This document shows positions 42,390-50,463 of a DNA stretch of 53,521 nucleotides, in pieces (position 1 is the stretch's first letter; every line of letters starts with the position of its first letter). The position numbers were made by a program, and so were the translations under genes. The DNA lies in the NCBI GenBank assembly GCA_050186335.1, contig JBFWYO010000020.1:1-53521 (forward strand), read 5' to 3'. Below the pieces are notes generated by a model. The model was not told where the DNA came from. It ran no database searches and saw nothing but the letters and a program-made list of their open reading frames with translations. This stretch comes from JBFWYO01 sp050186335. GTDB lineage: Bacteria; Pseudomonadota; Alphaproteobacteria; Bin65.

Positions 42390-43196
42390 TCAGTCTTTGG
42401 TTGCCTGTCTTTCGCTTCTGTTAATCGCAAACGGCCGCACGAACAATTCCGGCAGCGATTTTTCGTCTTGTCCCTCGACGCCGATCGGCATGCCGGCATG
42501 CCGGGCCGTGACGCCACGCGAGCGGAACAGCCGATCCCAGACGCTCAAGACGGTGCCGTAGGTCGAATCGGTATCGCGGCGGATCTTGTGGTGATGCACC
42601 CAGTGCAACGACGGCGTGATGATCAACCACGACAGCGCGCGTTCGGCCGTTCGCGGCAGGCGCAGGTTCGAATGATGGAAGATCGAGCCGATCTGGATCA
42701 GGATTTCGAACACCAGCACCGATGCGATCGGCATGCCGAGCGCCACGATGACGGCGCCGCGCACGAGCGCCGACACCAGCACTTCGCCGAAATGGAAGCG
42801 CAGCGCCGTGCTGGTGTCGAGATATTCGTCGAGATGGTGGATCTCGTGAAACCGCCACAGGAACGGAATCCGGTGGTTCGCGCGATGCCACCAGTAGATC
42901 CAGAAATCCATGATCAGCAGATCGAGCGCGAGGCCGCCGAGCCCGCCCCACCAGGCCGGCCGGAGCCACAGCGGATGCGCCGCGGCCCACGCCGACAGCG
43001 GCACCACGACCAGGAACGAGATGCCGGCGGTGACCAGCCACAGCACCAGGTTCACACCCAGGCGGCGCCAATCGCCGAACCAGCCGCGGCCGTTATCGTC
43101 GGCCGGCAGCAGCCGCTCGCCGAGGAACAGCGCGGCCAGCCAGGCGGCCACGATGACGCCCTTGTAAACCAGCAATATGCTGACGACATCGACCAT
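42390..43196 (-). CDS. Fatty acid hydroxylase / sterol desaturase superfamily protein
   Basis: 268 residues, integral membrane di-iron enzyme. The histidine boxes HRANH, HEIHH and HWVHHHK are present in the usual order and spacing between membrane helices. Such enzymes hydroxylate lipids or sterol-like substrates; the bacterial substrate is unknown. The last ~15 residues (AINRSERQATKD) are encoded in lower-GC sequence adjoining the tRNA island. It is divergent from the hydrolase gene at 43307. Confidence 0.9.
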   Translation of the reverse strand: MVDVVSILLVYKGVIVAAWLAALFLGERLLPADDNGRGWFGDWRRLGVNLVLWLVTAGISFLVVVPLSAWAAAHPLWLRPAWWGGLGGLALDLLIMDFWIYWWHRANHRIPFLWRFHEIHHLDEYLDTSTALRFHFGEVLVSALVRGAVIVALGMPIASVLVFEILIQIGSIFHHSNLRLPRTAERALSWLIITPSLHWVHHHKIRRDTDSTYGTVLSVWDRLFRSRGVTARHAGMPIGVEGQDEKSLPELFVRPFAINRSERQATKD

Positions 43197-43306
43197 GCGC
43201 GGATCGCCCGGACAGACGGGTTGGCGGCGCCTCTGTTGCCCGGCGCCGCGTGCAATTATACTGGTTTGCCCGCTTTCGGGCCGCTTTAAGAATGGAACCG
43301 GTTGCC

Positions 43307-44140
43307 ATGTCGGAATTGGAGAGGCCCGAGCCGCACAGTCTGCCGCTGATCGGCGTGTCGGCCTGCGTGCGCCGCGTGAACGGCTACCCCTACCACGCGG
43401 TGGTCGAGAAATACCTGCAGGCCGTCGCGGACGGCGCCGGCGCCATGCCGTTGATGATCCCGGCGCTCGGTTCGGGCTGGAGCGAGACGCAATTGCGCGC
43501 GCTGGTGCATCGGCTGGACGCGCTGTTGATTACCGGCAGCCCGTCGAACGTCGAGCCGCATCTTTACGAGGGTCCCGCCAGCCGCCACGGCACGCTGCAC
43601 GATCCGGCGCGCGACGCCACGACCTTGCCGCTGATCCGCATCGCGGTGGCGGAAGCCGTGCCGGTGCTGGCGATCTGCCGGGGCATCCAGGAACTCAACG
43701 TGGCGCTGGGCGGAACGCTGCACCAGCGCCTGCACGATCTGCCGGGACGGCTGGATCATCGCTCGCATCCGCGCGCCAGCACCGAGGAGAAGCACCAGCC
43801 CGCGCATCCGATTTCAATCCGGCGCGGCGGCCTGTTCGCCGAACTGGCCGAGGGCGCAACCGAGATCATCGTCAATTCGCTGCATGCCCAGGGCATAGAC
43901 CGCATTTCCAAGGACCTGGCCGTCGAGGCAACGGCACCCGACGGCACGATCGAAGCGGTCGTCGCGCCGAACGCGCCGGCGTTCACCGTCGGCGTGCAGT
44001 GGCATCCGGAATGGCGGCACGCGGAAACCGTGATCGGCCGCAATCTATTTGCGCGTTTCGGCGACGCCGCGCGGGCCCGCCATATGCAACGCGGCGTTGC
44101 GTCTTCGCCCGATGCGCGGCCGGGAATTCGCGCCGCCTGA
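43307..44140 (+). CDS. Class I glutamine amidotransferase-like hydrolase (peptidase C26, PuuD-like)
   Basis: 277 residues from ATG 43307; another in-frame ATG at 43292 would add five residues. The nucleophile is in VLAICRGIQELNVALGG (Cys124). The His-Glu pair is in VGVQWHPEW. The N-terminal part (LPLIGVSACV, LITGSPSNVEP) fits gamma-glutamyl-gamma-aminobutyrate hydrolases, which release gamma-linked glutamate. The substrate is inferred from family only. The C-terminus (HMQRGVASSPDARPGIRAA) is variable. Confidence 0.88.
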   Translation: MSELERPEPHSLPLIGVSACVRRVNGYPYHAVVEKYLQAVADGAGAMPLMIPALGSGWSETQLRALVHRLDALLITGSPSNVEPHLYEGPASRHGTLHDPARDATTLPLIRIAVAEAVPVLAICRGIQELNVALGGTLHQRLHDLPGRLDHRSHPRASTEEKHQPAHPISIRRGGLFAELAEGATEIIVNSLHAQGIDRISKDLAVEATAPDGTIEAVVAPNAPAFTVGVQWHPEWRHAETVIGRNLFARFGDAARARHMQRGVASSPDARPGIRAA

Positions 44141-44163
44141 TGCGTCGCCTTGCCGCACTTTTT

Positions 44164-44285
44164 GGGGGCTTTGTCGCTCGCGCAAATGTGAGAACGACAG
44201 ACTTGAAATTTGCCCTCGGACCACCATTTTATGCGTAGAAGCGGCTGAGACCCTAGGTCTCAAGTCGCCTGTCGACCGGCCCCCC
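44164..44285 (+). ncRNA. Candidate structured RNA between the C26 hydrolase and xthA (6S-like?)
   Basis: No gene fits this ~310-base gap, but strong pairing does. GGGGGC (44164-44169) pairs with GCCCCC (44279-44284), and GTCG (44173-44176) with CGAC (44273-44276). Inside, TGAGACC-CTA-GGTCTCA (44246-44262) forms a hairpin that competes with ACTTG/CAAGT plus CGACAG/CTGTCG pairing. A long closing helix with a switchable hairpin on the 3' side recalls 6S RNA, but I cannot confirm this. A terminator lies about 35 bases downstream. Confidence 0.4.
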
Positions 44286-44319
44286 TCCCGGAAGACGGGC
44301 CCCTTAAGTGGAGCTTCCC

Positions 44320-44355
44320 AGCGCCTGGTCATCCCCCTGACCAGGCGCTTCCCTT
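44320..44355 (+). terminator. Strong intrinsic terminator upstream of xthA
   Basis: AGCGCCTGGTCA (44320-44331) pairs perfectly with TGACCAGGCGCT (44338-44349) around a six-base loop, followed by TCCCTTTT. It ends either the hydrolase transcript or the candidate RNA. Confidence 0.85.
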
Positions 44356-44453
44356 TTCAGGGTTCCGCATGCTAGGCGAATGGTTCGCCGCAACAGCGCA
44401 TACCAACATATGGTTGTTGCATTTTCGCTGCCACGCTGTTGCAGAAAAGCGCC

Positions 44454-45245
44454 ATGCGTATTGTTACCTGGAATATCAATTCTGTTCGGCTCCGGCTGCC
44501 CTTGCTGCAGCGGTTGATCGAGACGGAACGGCCGGACGTTGTCTGCCTGCAGGAGATCAAGGTCGAGACCGACCTGTTCCCGCGCGACGCGATTGCGGCG
44601 CTGGGTTACAAGCACCAGGCCGTGCGCGGCATGAAGGCCTATAACGGCGTGGCCATTTTGTCGCGCCTGCCGCTGCAGAAGGTCGGCGGCGACGATTGGT
44701 GCGGCAAGCAGGATTCCCGCCACGTCTGCGCCCATCTGCCGGGCGGCGTCGAACTGCATAATCTGTATATCCCGGCCGGCGGCGACGTCCCGGACCCCAA
44801 GGCGAACGACAAGTTCGCCCATAAGCTGCAGTTCGTGCGCGAACAGGCGGCGTTCTGGGCCAAGCGCAAAAAAAACAGCGCGCGCGCGATTCTGGTCGGC
44901 GATCTGAACATCGCGCCGCTGGAACACGACGTGTGGTCGCACAGGCAATTGCTCGATGTGGTCAGCCACACGCCGGTTGAAGTGGATCTGCTGGGCAAGA
45001 TGCAGGCGGCGCACGATTGGGTCGACGCGGTGCGGAACTTCGTGCCGGCCGATCAGAAGCTTTATTCGTGGTGGAGCTATCGCAACCGGGACTGGCGCCT
45101 GAGCGATCGGGGCCGGCGCCTGGACCATGTCTGGGCGACGCCGAAGCTGAAAACCAGCCTGAAGGCGGCAAAAATTCTCAAGGACGCGCGCGACTGGGAA
45201 AAAGCCTCGGACCACGTTCCGGTGATCGTCGATATCGATCCCTGA
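44454..45245 (+). CDS. xthA: Exodeoxyribonuclease III
   Basis: 263 residues, normal size. AP endonuclease/3'-5' exonuclease of base excision repair. Active-site motifs: MRIVTWNINSVRLR, VVCLQEIKV (metal-binding Glu), VGDLNIAPLEHDVW, WWSYRNRDWRLSDRGRRLDH and the terminal SDHVPVIVDI. ATG 44454 follows GAAAAGCGCC. It meets the methyltransferase gene tail to tail, 48 bases apart. Confidence 0.95.
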   Translation: MRIVTWNINSVRLRLPLLQRLIETERPDVVCLQEIKVETDLFPRDAIAALGYKHQAVRGMKAYNGVAILSRLPLQKVGGDDWCGKQDSRHVCAHLPGGVELHNLYIPAGGDVPDPKANDKFAHKLQFVREQAAFWAKRKKNSARAILVGDLNIAPLEHDVWSHRQLLDVVSHTPVEVDLLGKMQAAHDWVDAVRNFVPADQKLYSWWSYRNRDWRLSDRGRRLDHVWATPKLKTSLKAAKILKDARDWEKASDHVPVIVDIDP

Positions 45246-45293
45246 GCACCGGCCGTCAGAACGCGCGATGAGAATGGGCCGTGAGAATGGGCG

Positions 45294-45803
45294 TCAGCCC
45301 GCGACCCGATAGATGAAATACGGCCACGGCTCGATGCCGATTGGCAGCGCCGTCGGCGGCGCCGGCAACGGTGCAAGCCGCGGCGAGCGCATTTCCCGGT
45401 CGGCGACGACGATGCCGCCCGGTGCCAACAGGTCCGGCAGTTGCTCGGCCAGGAACGCGGCCAGCTCGGCATCGCCGGCGCGCCCGAACGTGCCGATGTC
45501 GGCGTGCGCGAACGCCGCCTTGGCCGGCAGCCGGGCGGCCACGGCAGGCACCGATTGGCGGAAATCGCCGAGCATCATGAACTGCATGTCCGGGACACAA
45601 TCTTCGGGGGCGTGAATCTCGCGGTCGAAGGCGAAGATCGCGCGATCCGGAAACAGCGCGCGCAGGTGGCTGTACGTGCGGCCCTTGCCGAGACCGATCT
45701 CGAGCAGCGGGCCGGGCAAGGATTTCAGCAAGCCGGCGACATGCTCGAGAAAAACGCGCTGGGTCAGCAGGCGCGCGATCATGCGATCGAGGCGGCTGTT
45801 CAT
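45294..45803 (-). CDS. Small class I SAM-dependent methyltransferase
   Basis: 169 residues from ATG 45803 (MNSRLDRMIARLLTQR). Motif I reads PLLEIGLGKGRTYSHLRALF, with FAFDREI as the acidic strand-2 residue; GIVVADREM is near the C-terminus. The substrate is unknown. It follows the cyclic-nucleotide-binding gene on the same strand by 50 bases and may be the third gene of the ABC operon. Confidence 0.75.
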   Translation of the reverse strand: MNSRLDRMIARLLTQRVFLEHVAGLLKSLPGPLLEIGLGKGRTYSHLRALFPDRAIFAFDREIHAPEDCVPDMQFMMLGDFRQSVPAVAARLPAKAAFAHADIGTFGRAGDAELAAFLAEQLPDLLAPGGIVVADREMRSPRLAPLPAPPTALPIGIEPWPYFIYRVAG

Positions 45804-45853
45804 CGCCGGGCCGGTATTGCGCGCGCGCTCGTCCCGCGCTGCCGCATCGACGT

Positions 45854-46297
45854 TCAGCCGCCCTTGGCGCGCAGGCGCGCGGTGGTGGCCTCCAGGCGGC
45901 GGGCCAGCTCGCGCATGATTTCGACCGCGATGCGCGGAAACTCGATGACGATCTTGAAGAAATCGTCCTTGCGGATCGCCATCGTATCCAGCTTGGTGGT
46001 GGCCCGCACGCTGGCCGTGCGCGGCACGTCGCACAGGATGGCGATTTCGCCGATGATGTCGTTCTTGCCGAAGTGCGCCACCTTGATTTCACCGTTCGGC
46101 CCGTCGACCAGCACGTCGGCCTCGCCGCTGACGATGATATAGGCCGCGTCGCCGTGATCGCCCTGCTTGAACAGGTAATCGCCCTGCCCGAAGGCGAGCC
46201 GCTGGCTGGTGAAAGCGAGCAGCTTCAGCTTGGACGGCTCGATATTGCCGAACAGCGGAATGTTGCGCAGGATATCGACTTCTTCGTTGAGACTCAT
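45854..46297 (-). CDS. Stand-alone cyclic nucleotide-binding domain protein
   Basis: 147 residues, a single Crp-type beta-roll (IPLFGNIEPSKLKLLAF, FKQGDHGDAAYIIVSGEADV) with a nearly complete phosphate-binding cassette: GEIAILCDVPRTASVRA. The Glu and Arg that contact ribose and phosphate are present. There is no DNA-binding helix-turn-helix, so it is a sensor or adaptor rather than a transcription factor. A short C-terminal helix (IMRELARRLEATTARLR) may mediate contact. It lies 17 bases after the ABC gene, so the two are surely co-transcribed and may work together. Confidence 0.88.
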   Translation of the reverse strand: MSLNEEVDILRNIPLFGNIEPSKLKLLAFTSQRLAFGQGDYLFKQGDHGDAAYIIVSGEADVLVDGPNGEIKVAHFGKNDIIGEIAILCDVPRTASVRATTKLDTMAIRKDDFFKIVIEFPRIAVEIMRELARRLEATTARLRAKGG

Positions 46298-46314
46298 GGC
46301 AAAACCTCCCGCCG

Positions 46315-48978
46315 TTACTCGGCCTTCAACAGCTCGTGCAGCGACGTGCCGTCGCGGTTGAGCTCGTCGAATGTGCCTTGTTCCATCACCTTGCCCGCGC
46401 GCATGACGATGACCTTATCAAATCTCTCGCCATATTTCGCCCGCGGCAAGGCCCAAATCACGCTGCGCCCCTTGAACTCGTTCAGCAGCGCCGTAAGGAT
46501 GCGCGCCTGACCGGCGCCGTCGACGTTGTTGATCGCCTCGGCCAGGATGATGATATCCGGGTTCTTGAGGATCGCCCGGGCGATCGCCAGCTTCTGCCGC
46601 TGGGCGCCCGACAGACGCGAGCCGGCCACGCCGACCGGAAAGGCGAGACCGACCTGGACGACTTTCGGCCGTAGATCGAGCGCGTCGAGCACCTCGGCGA
46701 TCTGCCGGCTGAGCTTCGCCATGCTTTGCGCCTGGCCGTAGGCGACCTTGCCGAACAGGATATTGTCCTGCAGCGTGGCGGTGGCGCTGTACCGCGTCGC
46801 ATCGTAGAACTCGATCGTGTTCTTGAGTTCGGCCGGCAGACTTTCGGCGAACAGGCGCCGCGCGCGCAGGATGCGGGCGCGCATCTCCTCGTCCAGATGG
46901 CCCAGGCGGTGGCGCGCCGGAATCAATTTGAACGGCAGCGCCAGTAGGCGCGCGCGATCCTCCGGTTTCATGTCCTTGGGCGCGAGCCGCGCGGTGCGCT
47001 GCACGAGCGCCGCGTAATCCGGCAACTGGTCGGAGGCGATGAAGCTGTATTGCTCGAAAAACTCGTGCCCGGCAGGCAGGCCGGAGAACAGTTCGATCAT
47101 CGTGTTGGCGACCTCGCGCCCCATGGCGATGAGATCGTCGGTCAGGCCCGCCTTGTCGAGCACTTCGAGCACGTATGCATTGTCGGCCAGGCGCTCGATG
47201 TCGAAATCGTCGTTGGTCGGCGTGCCGAACAGCAGGTTCTCGGCCAGCGAGGCGTTCATGTTGTACTTGTCGATATCGAACGGCTCGACCAGATCCGACT
47301 GACCTTCGTCGGCCAGGCGTTTGCGCAGCGCTTCGCGCGCGCGCAGAATGGCCTCGGCCAGCTGCGGATCGGCGTTCGGATCGATCGTGCCGCGCAGGCC
47401 GAACTGATAAACATCCTCGGCCATGTCGACCATCGTCAGAACGTCCACCGCGCGGCGATCCAGGGCCGCCCGATCGGCCACGCCGGCCGAGGCGTAATCG
47501 ACCCAATCCGCGCGCGGATCGTCAACCGACGCGGCGGCGCGCCGGGCCTCGGCCGCATAGCTGTCCCAGGCTTTCTGATCGGCGTCGCTCAGCTGCGGCG
47601 GCGCCATCGGCCGATGCTTGAGGCCGTACAGCAGGTTTTCGCGCACCGTGGTGGTGAACAGGAACGGCTGGGCGCCGACATAGGCGATGCGCCGGCCGGT
47701 GACCGACTCCGGCAGTTCCGCCAGTTTATGCGGGCCGACATGTACCGAGCCGCCCGAGGGCTCGAGAATGCGCGCCAGCAATTGCGTCAGTTCCTCCTTG
47801 CCGCTGCTGCCGGTGCCGACGATGCCGACATGCTTGTCCAGCGGCACGGTGAAGCTGACGCCGTCGATCGCGCGCACGCGGCCATCCTCCGTGTAGGACA
47901 GCGCGGACACGGCAAGCTCGCCCGCCAGCTTGGTGACGTTGCCCGGCTCGGCGGTTTGCAGCTCCTCGCGGAACATGCCTTCCGGATCGAACTGTTCGAC
48001 CACCTGCTCGTACTTGACCTTGACGTCTTCCTTCAGCTGATAGAACGCCAGCAGCTCCTTCCACGGCGAGGAGAGATCCTTGTACGCGGCCAGCACGGCG
48101 ACCAGCGCGCCGAACGTGAGTTCGCCCTTGATGACGAAATAGCCGCCGATCGAATAGAAGAAGAACGGCGTCAGCTGCGCCAGGAAATTGTTGATGAACT
48201 TGATCATGAACTTCCGCTTGAAGATCTCGAAGCGGATTTCGTAGATGCGGCCGAGCCGGCGGCCGACGTCGGCGCGTTCGAGCGCGGATGCGTCGTTGGC
48301 GCGGATTTCGGCGACGCCGCTGACCGATTCGTTGATCTTGTCGGCCAGCGCGCGCACGGTGCGGACGCGCTGCTTGGCGAGCGCGTTGACCTTCTTCTGC
48401 AGCTTCGGGATCCAGTAGATCTGGATCGGATACAGCGAGATCGCCGCCAGGCCGAGGAACAAATCCTGGGCGAAGATGAAGCCCAGATAGACCAACAGCA
48501 TGCCGCCCTGGAATGCCGGGGTGGAGAACGATTCGCCGATGAAGCCGCCGACCGGTTCGACCTCGGAGGTGATCTGCGGAATGATTTCGCCGGGCGAGAC
48601 TTTTTTGAAGTGCGAGAGCGGAAAGCGCAGGATGCGGGCATAGAGCTCGAAGCGCAGGCGGCGCAGCATCTGCTCGCCGACGCGGCCGGCATAGACATTG
48701 AGGTAGTATTTCAGCCAGCCTGAAACCAGCACCAGGCCAAGGAAGGCGAAGCACAGCAGCATCAGGTATGGAACCTGATCGAACTCGTAGCCCATAAAGG
48801 ATTTCGGAAAGCCCTTGCTGTCGCCGATCGCCTTGTTGACGATGATCTTGGGCAACTCCAGCGCCATATAGAGCGCAGGCCAGGACGCCGCCGTTAAGAA
48901 AAGGATGTATAGCTGCTGCTTGAGGCTATACCGCGTAATAAATCTAAATATTGTCTTGTCCACGCAGTCCCCCGACAT
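46315..48978 (-). CDS. ABC exporter-type protein with degenerate nucleotide-binding domain and long insertion
   Basis: 887 residues; half-size exporters are ~600. A six-helix transmembrane domain (about 20-320) has exporter coupling features (FPLSHFKKVSPGEIIPQI, FFFYSIGGYFVIKGELTFGAL). In the ATPase domain Walker A reads GTGSSGKEE: Lys394 is kept, but the Ser/Thr is Glu395. The signature LSGAQ (789-793) is intact. Walker B reads IIILAEAINN with Ala813 in place of Asp, Glu814 kept. The H-loop histidine is Leu844 (WALPR). Walker A and signature are ~395 residues apart instead of ~110. Hydrolysis is doubtful. It is co-transcribed with the cyclic-nucleotide-binding gene and divergent from the glycosyltransferases. 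Confidence 0.88.
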   Translation of the reverse strand: MSGDCVDKTIFRFITRYSLKQQLYILFLTAASWPALYMALELPKIIVNKAIGDSKGFPKSFMGYEFDQVPYLMLLCFAFLGLVLVSGWLKYYLNVYAGRVGEQMLRRLRFELYARILRFPLSHFKKVSPGEIIPQITSEVEPVGGFIGESFSTPAFQGGMLLVYLGFIFAQDLFLGLAAISLYPIQIYWIPKLQKKVNALAKQRVRTVRALADKINESVSGVAEIRANDASALERADVGRRLGRIYEIRFEIFKRKFMIKFINNFLAQLTPFFFYSIGGYFVIKGELTFGALVAVLAAYKDLSSPWKELLAFYQLKEDVKVKYEQVVEQFDPEGMFREELQTAEPGNVTKLAGELAVSALSYTEDGRVRAIDGVSFTVPLDKHVGIVGTGSSGKEELTQLLARILEPSGGSVHVGPHKLAELPESVTGRRIAYVGAQPFLFTTTVRENLLYGLKHRPMAPPQLSDADQKAWDSYAAEARRAAASVDDPRADWVDYASAGVADRAALDRRAVDVLTMVDMAEDVYQFGLRGTIDPNADPQLAEAILRAREALRKRLADEGQSDLVEPFDIDKYNMNASLAENLLFGTPTNDDFDIERLADNAYVLEVLDKAGLTDDLIAMGREVANTMIELFSGLPAGHEFFEQYSFIASDQLPDYAALVQRTARLAPKDMKPEDRARLLALPFKLIPARHRLGHLDEEMRARILRARRLFAESLPAELKNTIEFYDATRYSATATLQDNILFGKVAYGQAQSMAKLSRQIAEVLDALDLRPKVVQVGLAFPVGVAGSRLSGAQRQKLAIARAILKNPDIIILAEAINNVDGAGQARILTALLNEFKGRSVIWALPRAKYGERFDKVIVMRAGKVMEQGTFDELNRDGTSLHELLKAE

Positions 48979-49206
48979 GCAGCGGCGTCCGATGCCGACG
49001 GCATGATGGCCCAGTTTACCGAAAAATGGCAGCTGACAAAGACGGCTTTAGCCGCCCGCCGGGATGTGCGATAGTTTTCGGTGTCCGGGAACGAGGGGAA
49101 ATCCCGGGCGCGCCGCCAGGGCCCGCAGGGGGAGCTTCGGGCTTTTGTGTCCGTTTCGCGGAACGGCGGAAGCAACGCACCGGAAGCCAGGATAGGGAGA
49201 CGGGAC

Positions 49207-50430
49207 ATGTCTGCCGCTCGGCATGGACCACGCATTCTGATTTACAGTCACGACACTTTCGGGCTCGGTCATTTGCGCCGCTGCCGCGAGATCGCGCATG
49301 CGCTGGTCGAGCACAACAAGGAAGCCTCGGTCCTGATCCTGTCGGGCTCGCCGATCATCGGCAGTTTCGACTTCCGCAGCCGCGTGGATTTCGTCCGCGT
49401 GCCTGGTGTCATCAAGCTGCGCAACGGCGAGTACACGTCGCTCAACCTGCATATCAGCCTGCAACATACGCTGGCGATCCGGGAATCGATCATCCAGCAT
49501 ACCGCCGACGTGTTCGAGCCGGACTTGTTCTTGGTCGACAAGGAGCCGCTCGGCCTGCGCGGCGAGATCGCCGGGACATTGTCCATGCTCAAGGCGCGCG
49601 GCGTGCCGTTGGTGCTCGGCCTGCGCGACGTGATGGACGAGCCCGAGATGCTGCAGCCCGAATGGGAGCGCAAGAACGTCGTACCGGCGCTGCGCGACCT
49701 GTACGACGATATCTGGATTTACGGCCTGCCGCAGATTTGCGATCCGCTGGAAGGCATCGTGCTGCCCAGCTCCGTGCGCCGCAAGATGACTTATACGGGC
49801 TATCTGCGGCGCTCGTTGCCCAAGGCGGCGTTGAACATGAACGACGCCGAGCTGTTCGACGAGCCGTTCCTGCTGGTCACCCCCGGCGGCGGCGGCGACG
49901 GCGAATCGCTGGTCGACTGGGTCATCAAGGCCTACGAATACGACAAGAAGCTGCCGCATCCGGCGGTGATCGTGCTCGGCCCGTTCATGCAGCCGGAATT
50001 GCAGAGCGATTTCGTCGAGCGGGTCGGCCAGCTGCCCAATGTGAAGGCGATCCGGTTTCATCCGCACATCGAACACCTGATGAATCGCGCGATCGGCGTG
50101 GTGGCGATGGGCGGCTACAACACATTTTGCGAGATATTGTCGTTCGACAAGCGCGCGCTGATCGTGCCGCGAACGATTCCGCGCCGCGAGCAGATCATTC
50201 GCGCCACGCGCGCGCAGGAGATCGGCCTGCTCAACGTGCTGCCGGACGACGGCCAGCGCGATCCCAAGCTGATGGCGGCGGCGCTGCGCCACCTGCCGCA
50301 ACAGCGCGCGCCGTCCGAGGTGGTCGTACCGGGATTGCTGGACGGACTGCCGAACGTCAACCGGCTGGTTGACCTGCATTTGAGCGGCGGCTCGCAGCGA
50401 CGCCTGGCGATCGCCCGGCGCAATGGCTGA
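49207..50430 (+). CDS. Predicted glycosyltransferase, COG4671 (MurG-like GT-B)
   Basis: 407 residues. N-terminal RILIYSHDTFGLGHLRRCREI and DLFLVDKEPLGLRGEI are typical of the COG4671 predicted glycosyltransferases, related in fold to MurG. The donor-side part has LVTPGGGGDGESLVDW, VKAIRFHPHIEHLMNRAIG and MGGYNTFCEILSF. The start ATG 49207 has AGGGAGACGG before it. First gene of a four-gene operon, divergent from the ABC gene across ~230 bases. Product unknown, probably a cell-envelope glycoconjugate. Confidence 0.83.
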   Translation: MSAARHGPRILIYSHDTFGLGHLRRCREIAHALVEHNKEASVLILSGSPIIGSFDFRSRVDFVRVPGVIKLRNGEYTSLNLHISLQHTLAIRESIIQHTADVFEPDLFLVDKEPLGLRGEIAGTLSMLKARGVPLVLGLRDVMDEPEMLQPEWERKNVVPALRDLYDDIWIYGLPQICDPLEGIVLPSSVRRKMTYTGYLRRSLPKAALNMNDAELFDEPFLLVTPGGGGDGESLVDWVIKAYEYDKKLPHPAVIVLGPFMQPELQSDFVERVGQLPNVKAIRFHPHIEHLMNRAIGVVAMGGYNTFCEILSFDKRALIVPRTIPRREQIIRATRAQEIGLLNVLPDDGQRDPKLMAAALRHLPQQRAPSEVVVPGLLDGLPNVNRLVDLHLSGGSQRRLAIARRNG

Positions 50431-50463
50431 GCGCCGCGCGCGCCGGCCGGCCTTGCGAAACCG

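Noticed and set aside
41494..42390. Integrated phage or transposon
   Set aside because: Low GC and tRNAs suggest transfer, but no integrase, transposase or convincing flanking direct repeat is visible.
44164..44285. SRP RNA or tmRNA assignment for the candidate RNA
   Set aside because: The conserved GGAAGCAGC-type loop of SRP RNA and the tRNA-like ends of tmRNA are absent.
45246..45293. Repeat of TGAGAATGGGC between xthA and the methyltransferase
   Set aside because: Two copies of about 11 bases in a 48-base convergent gap; too short to mean anything alone.
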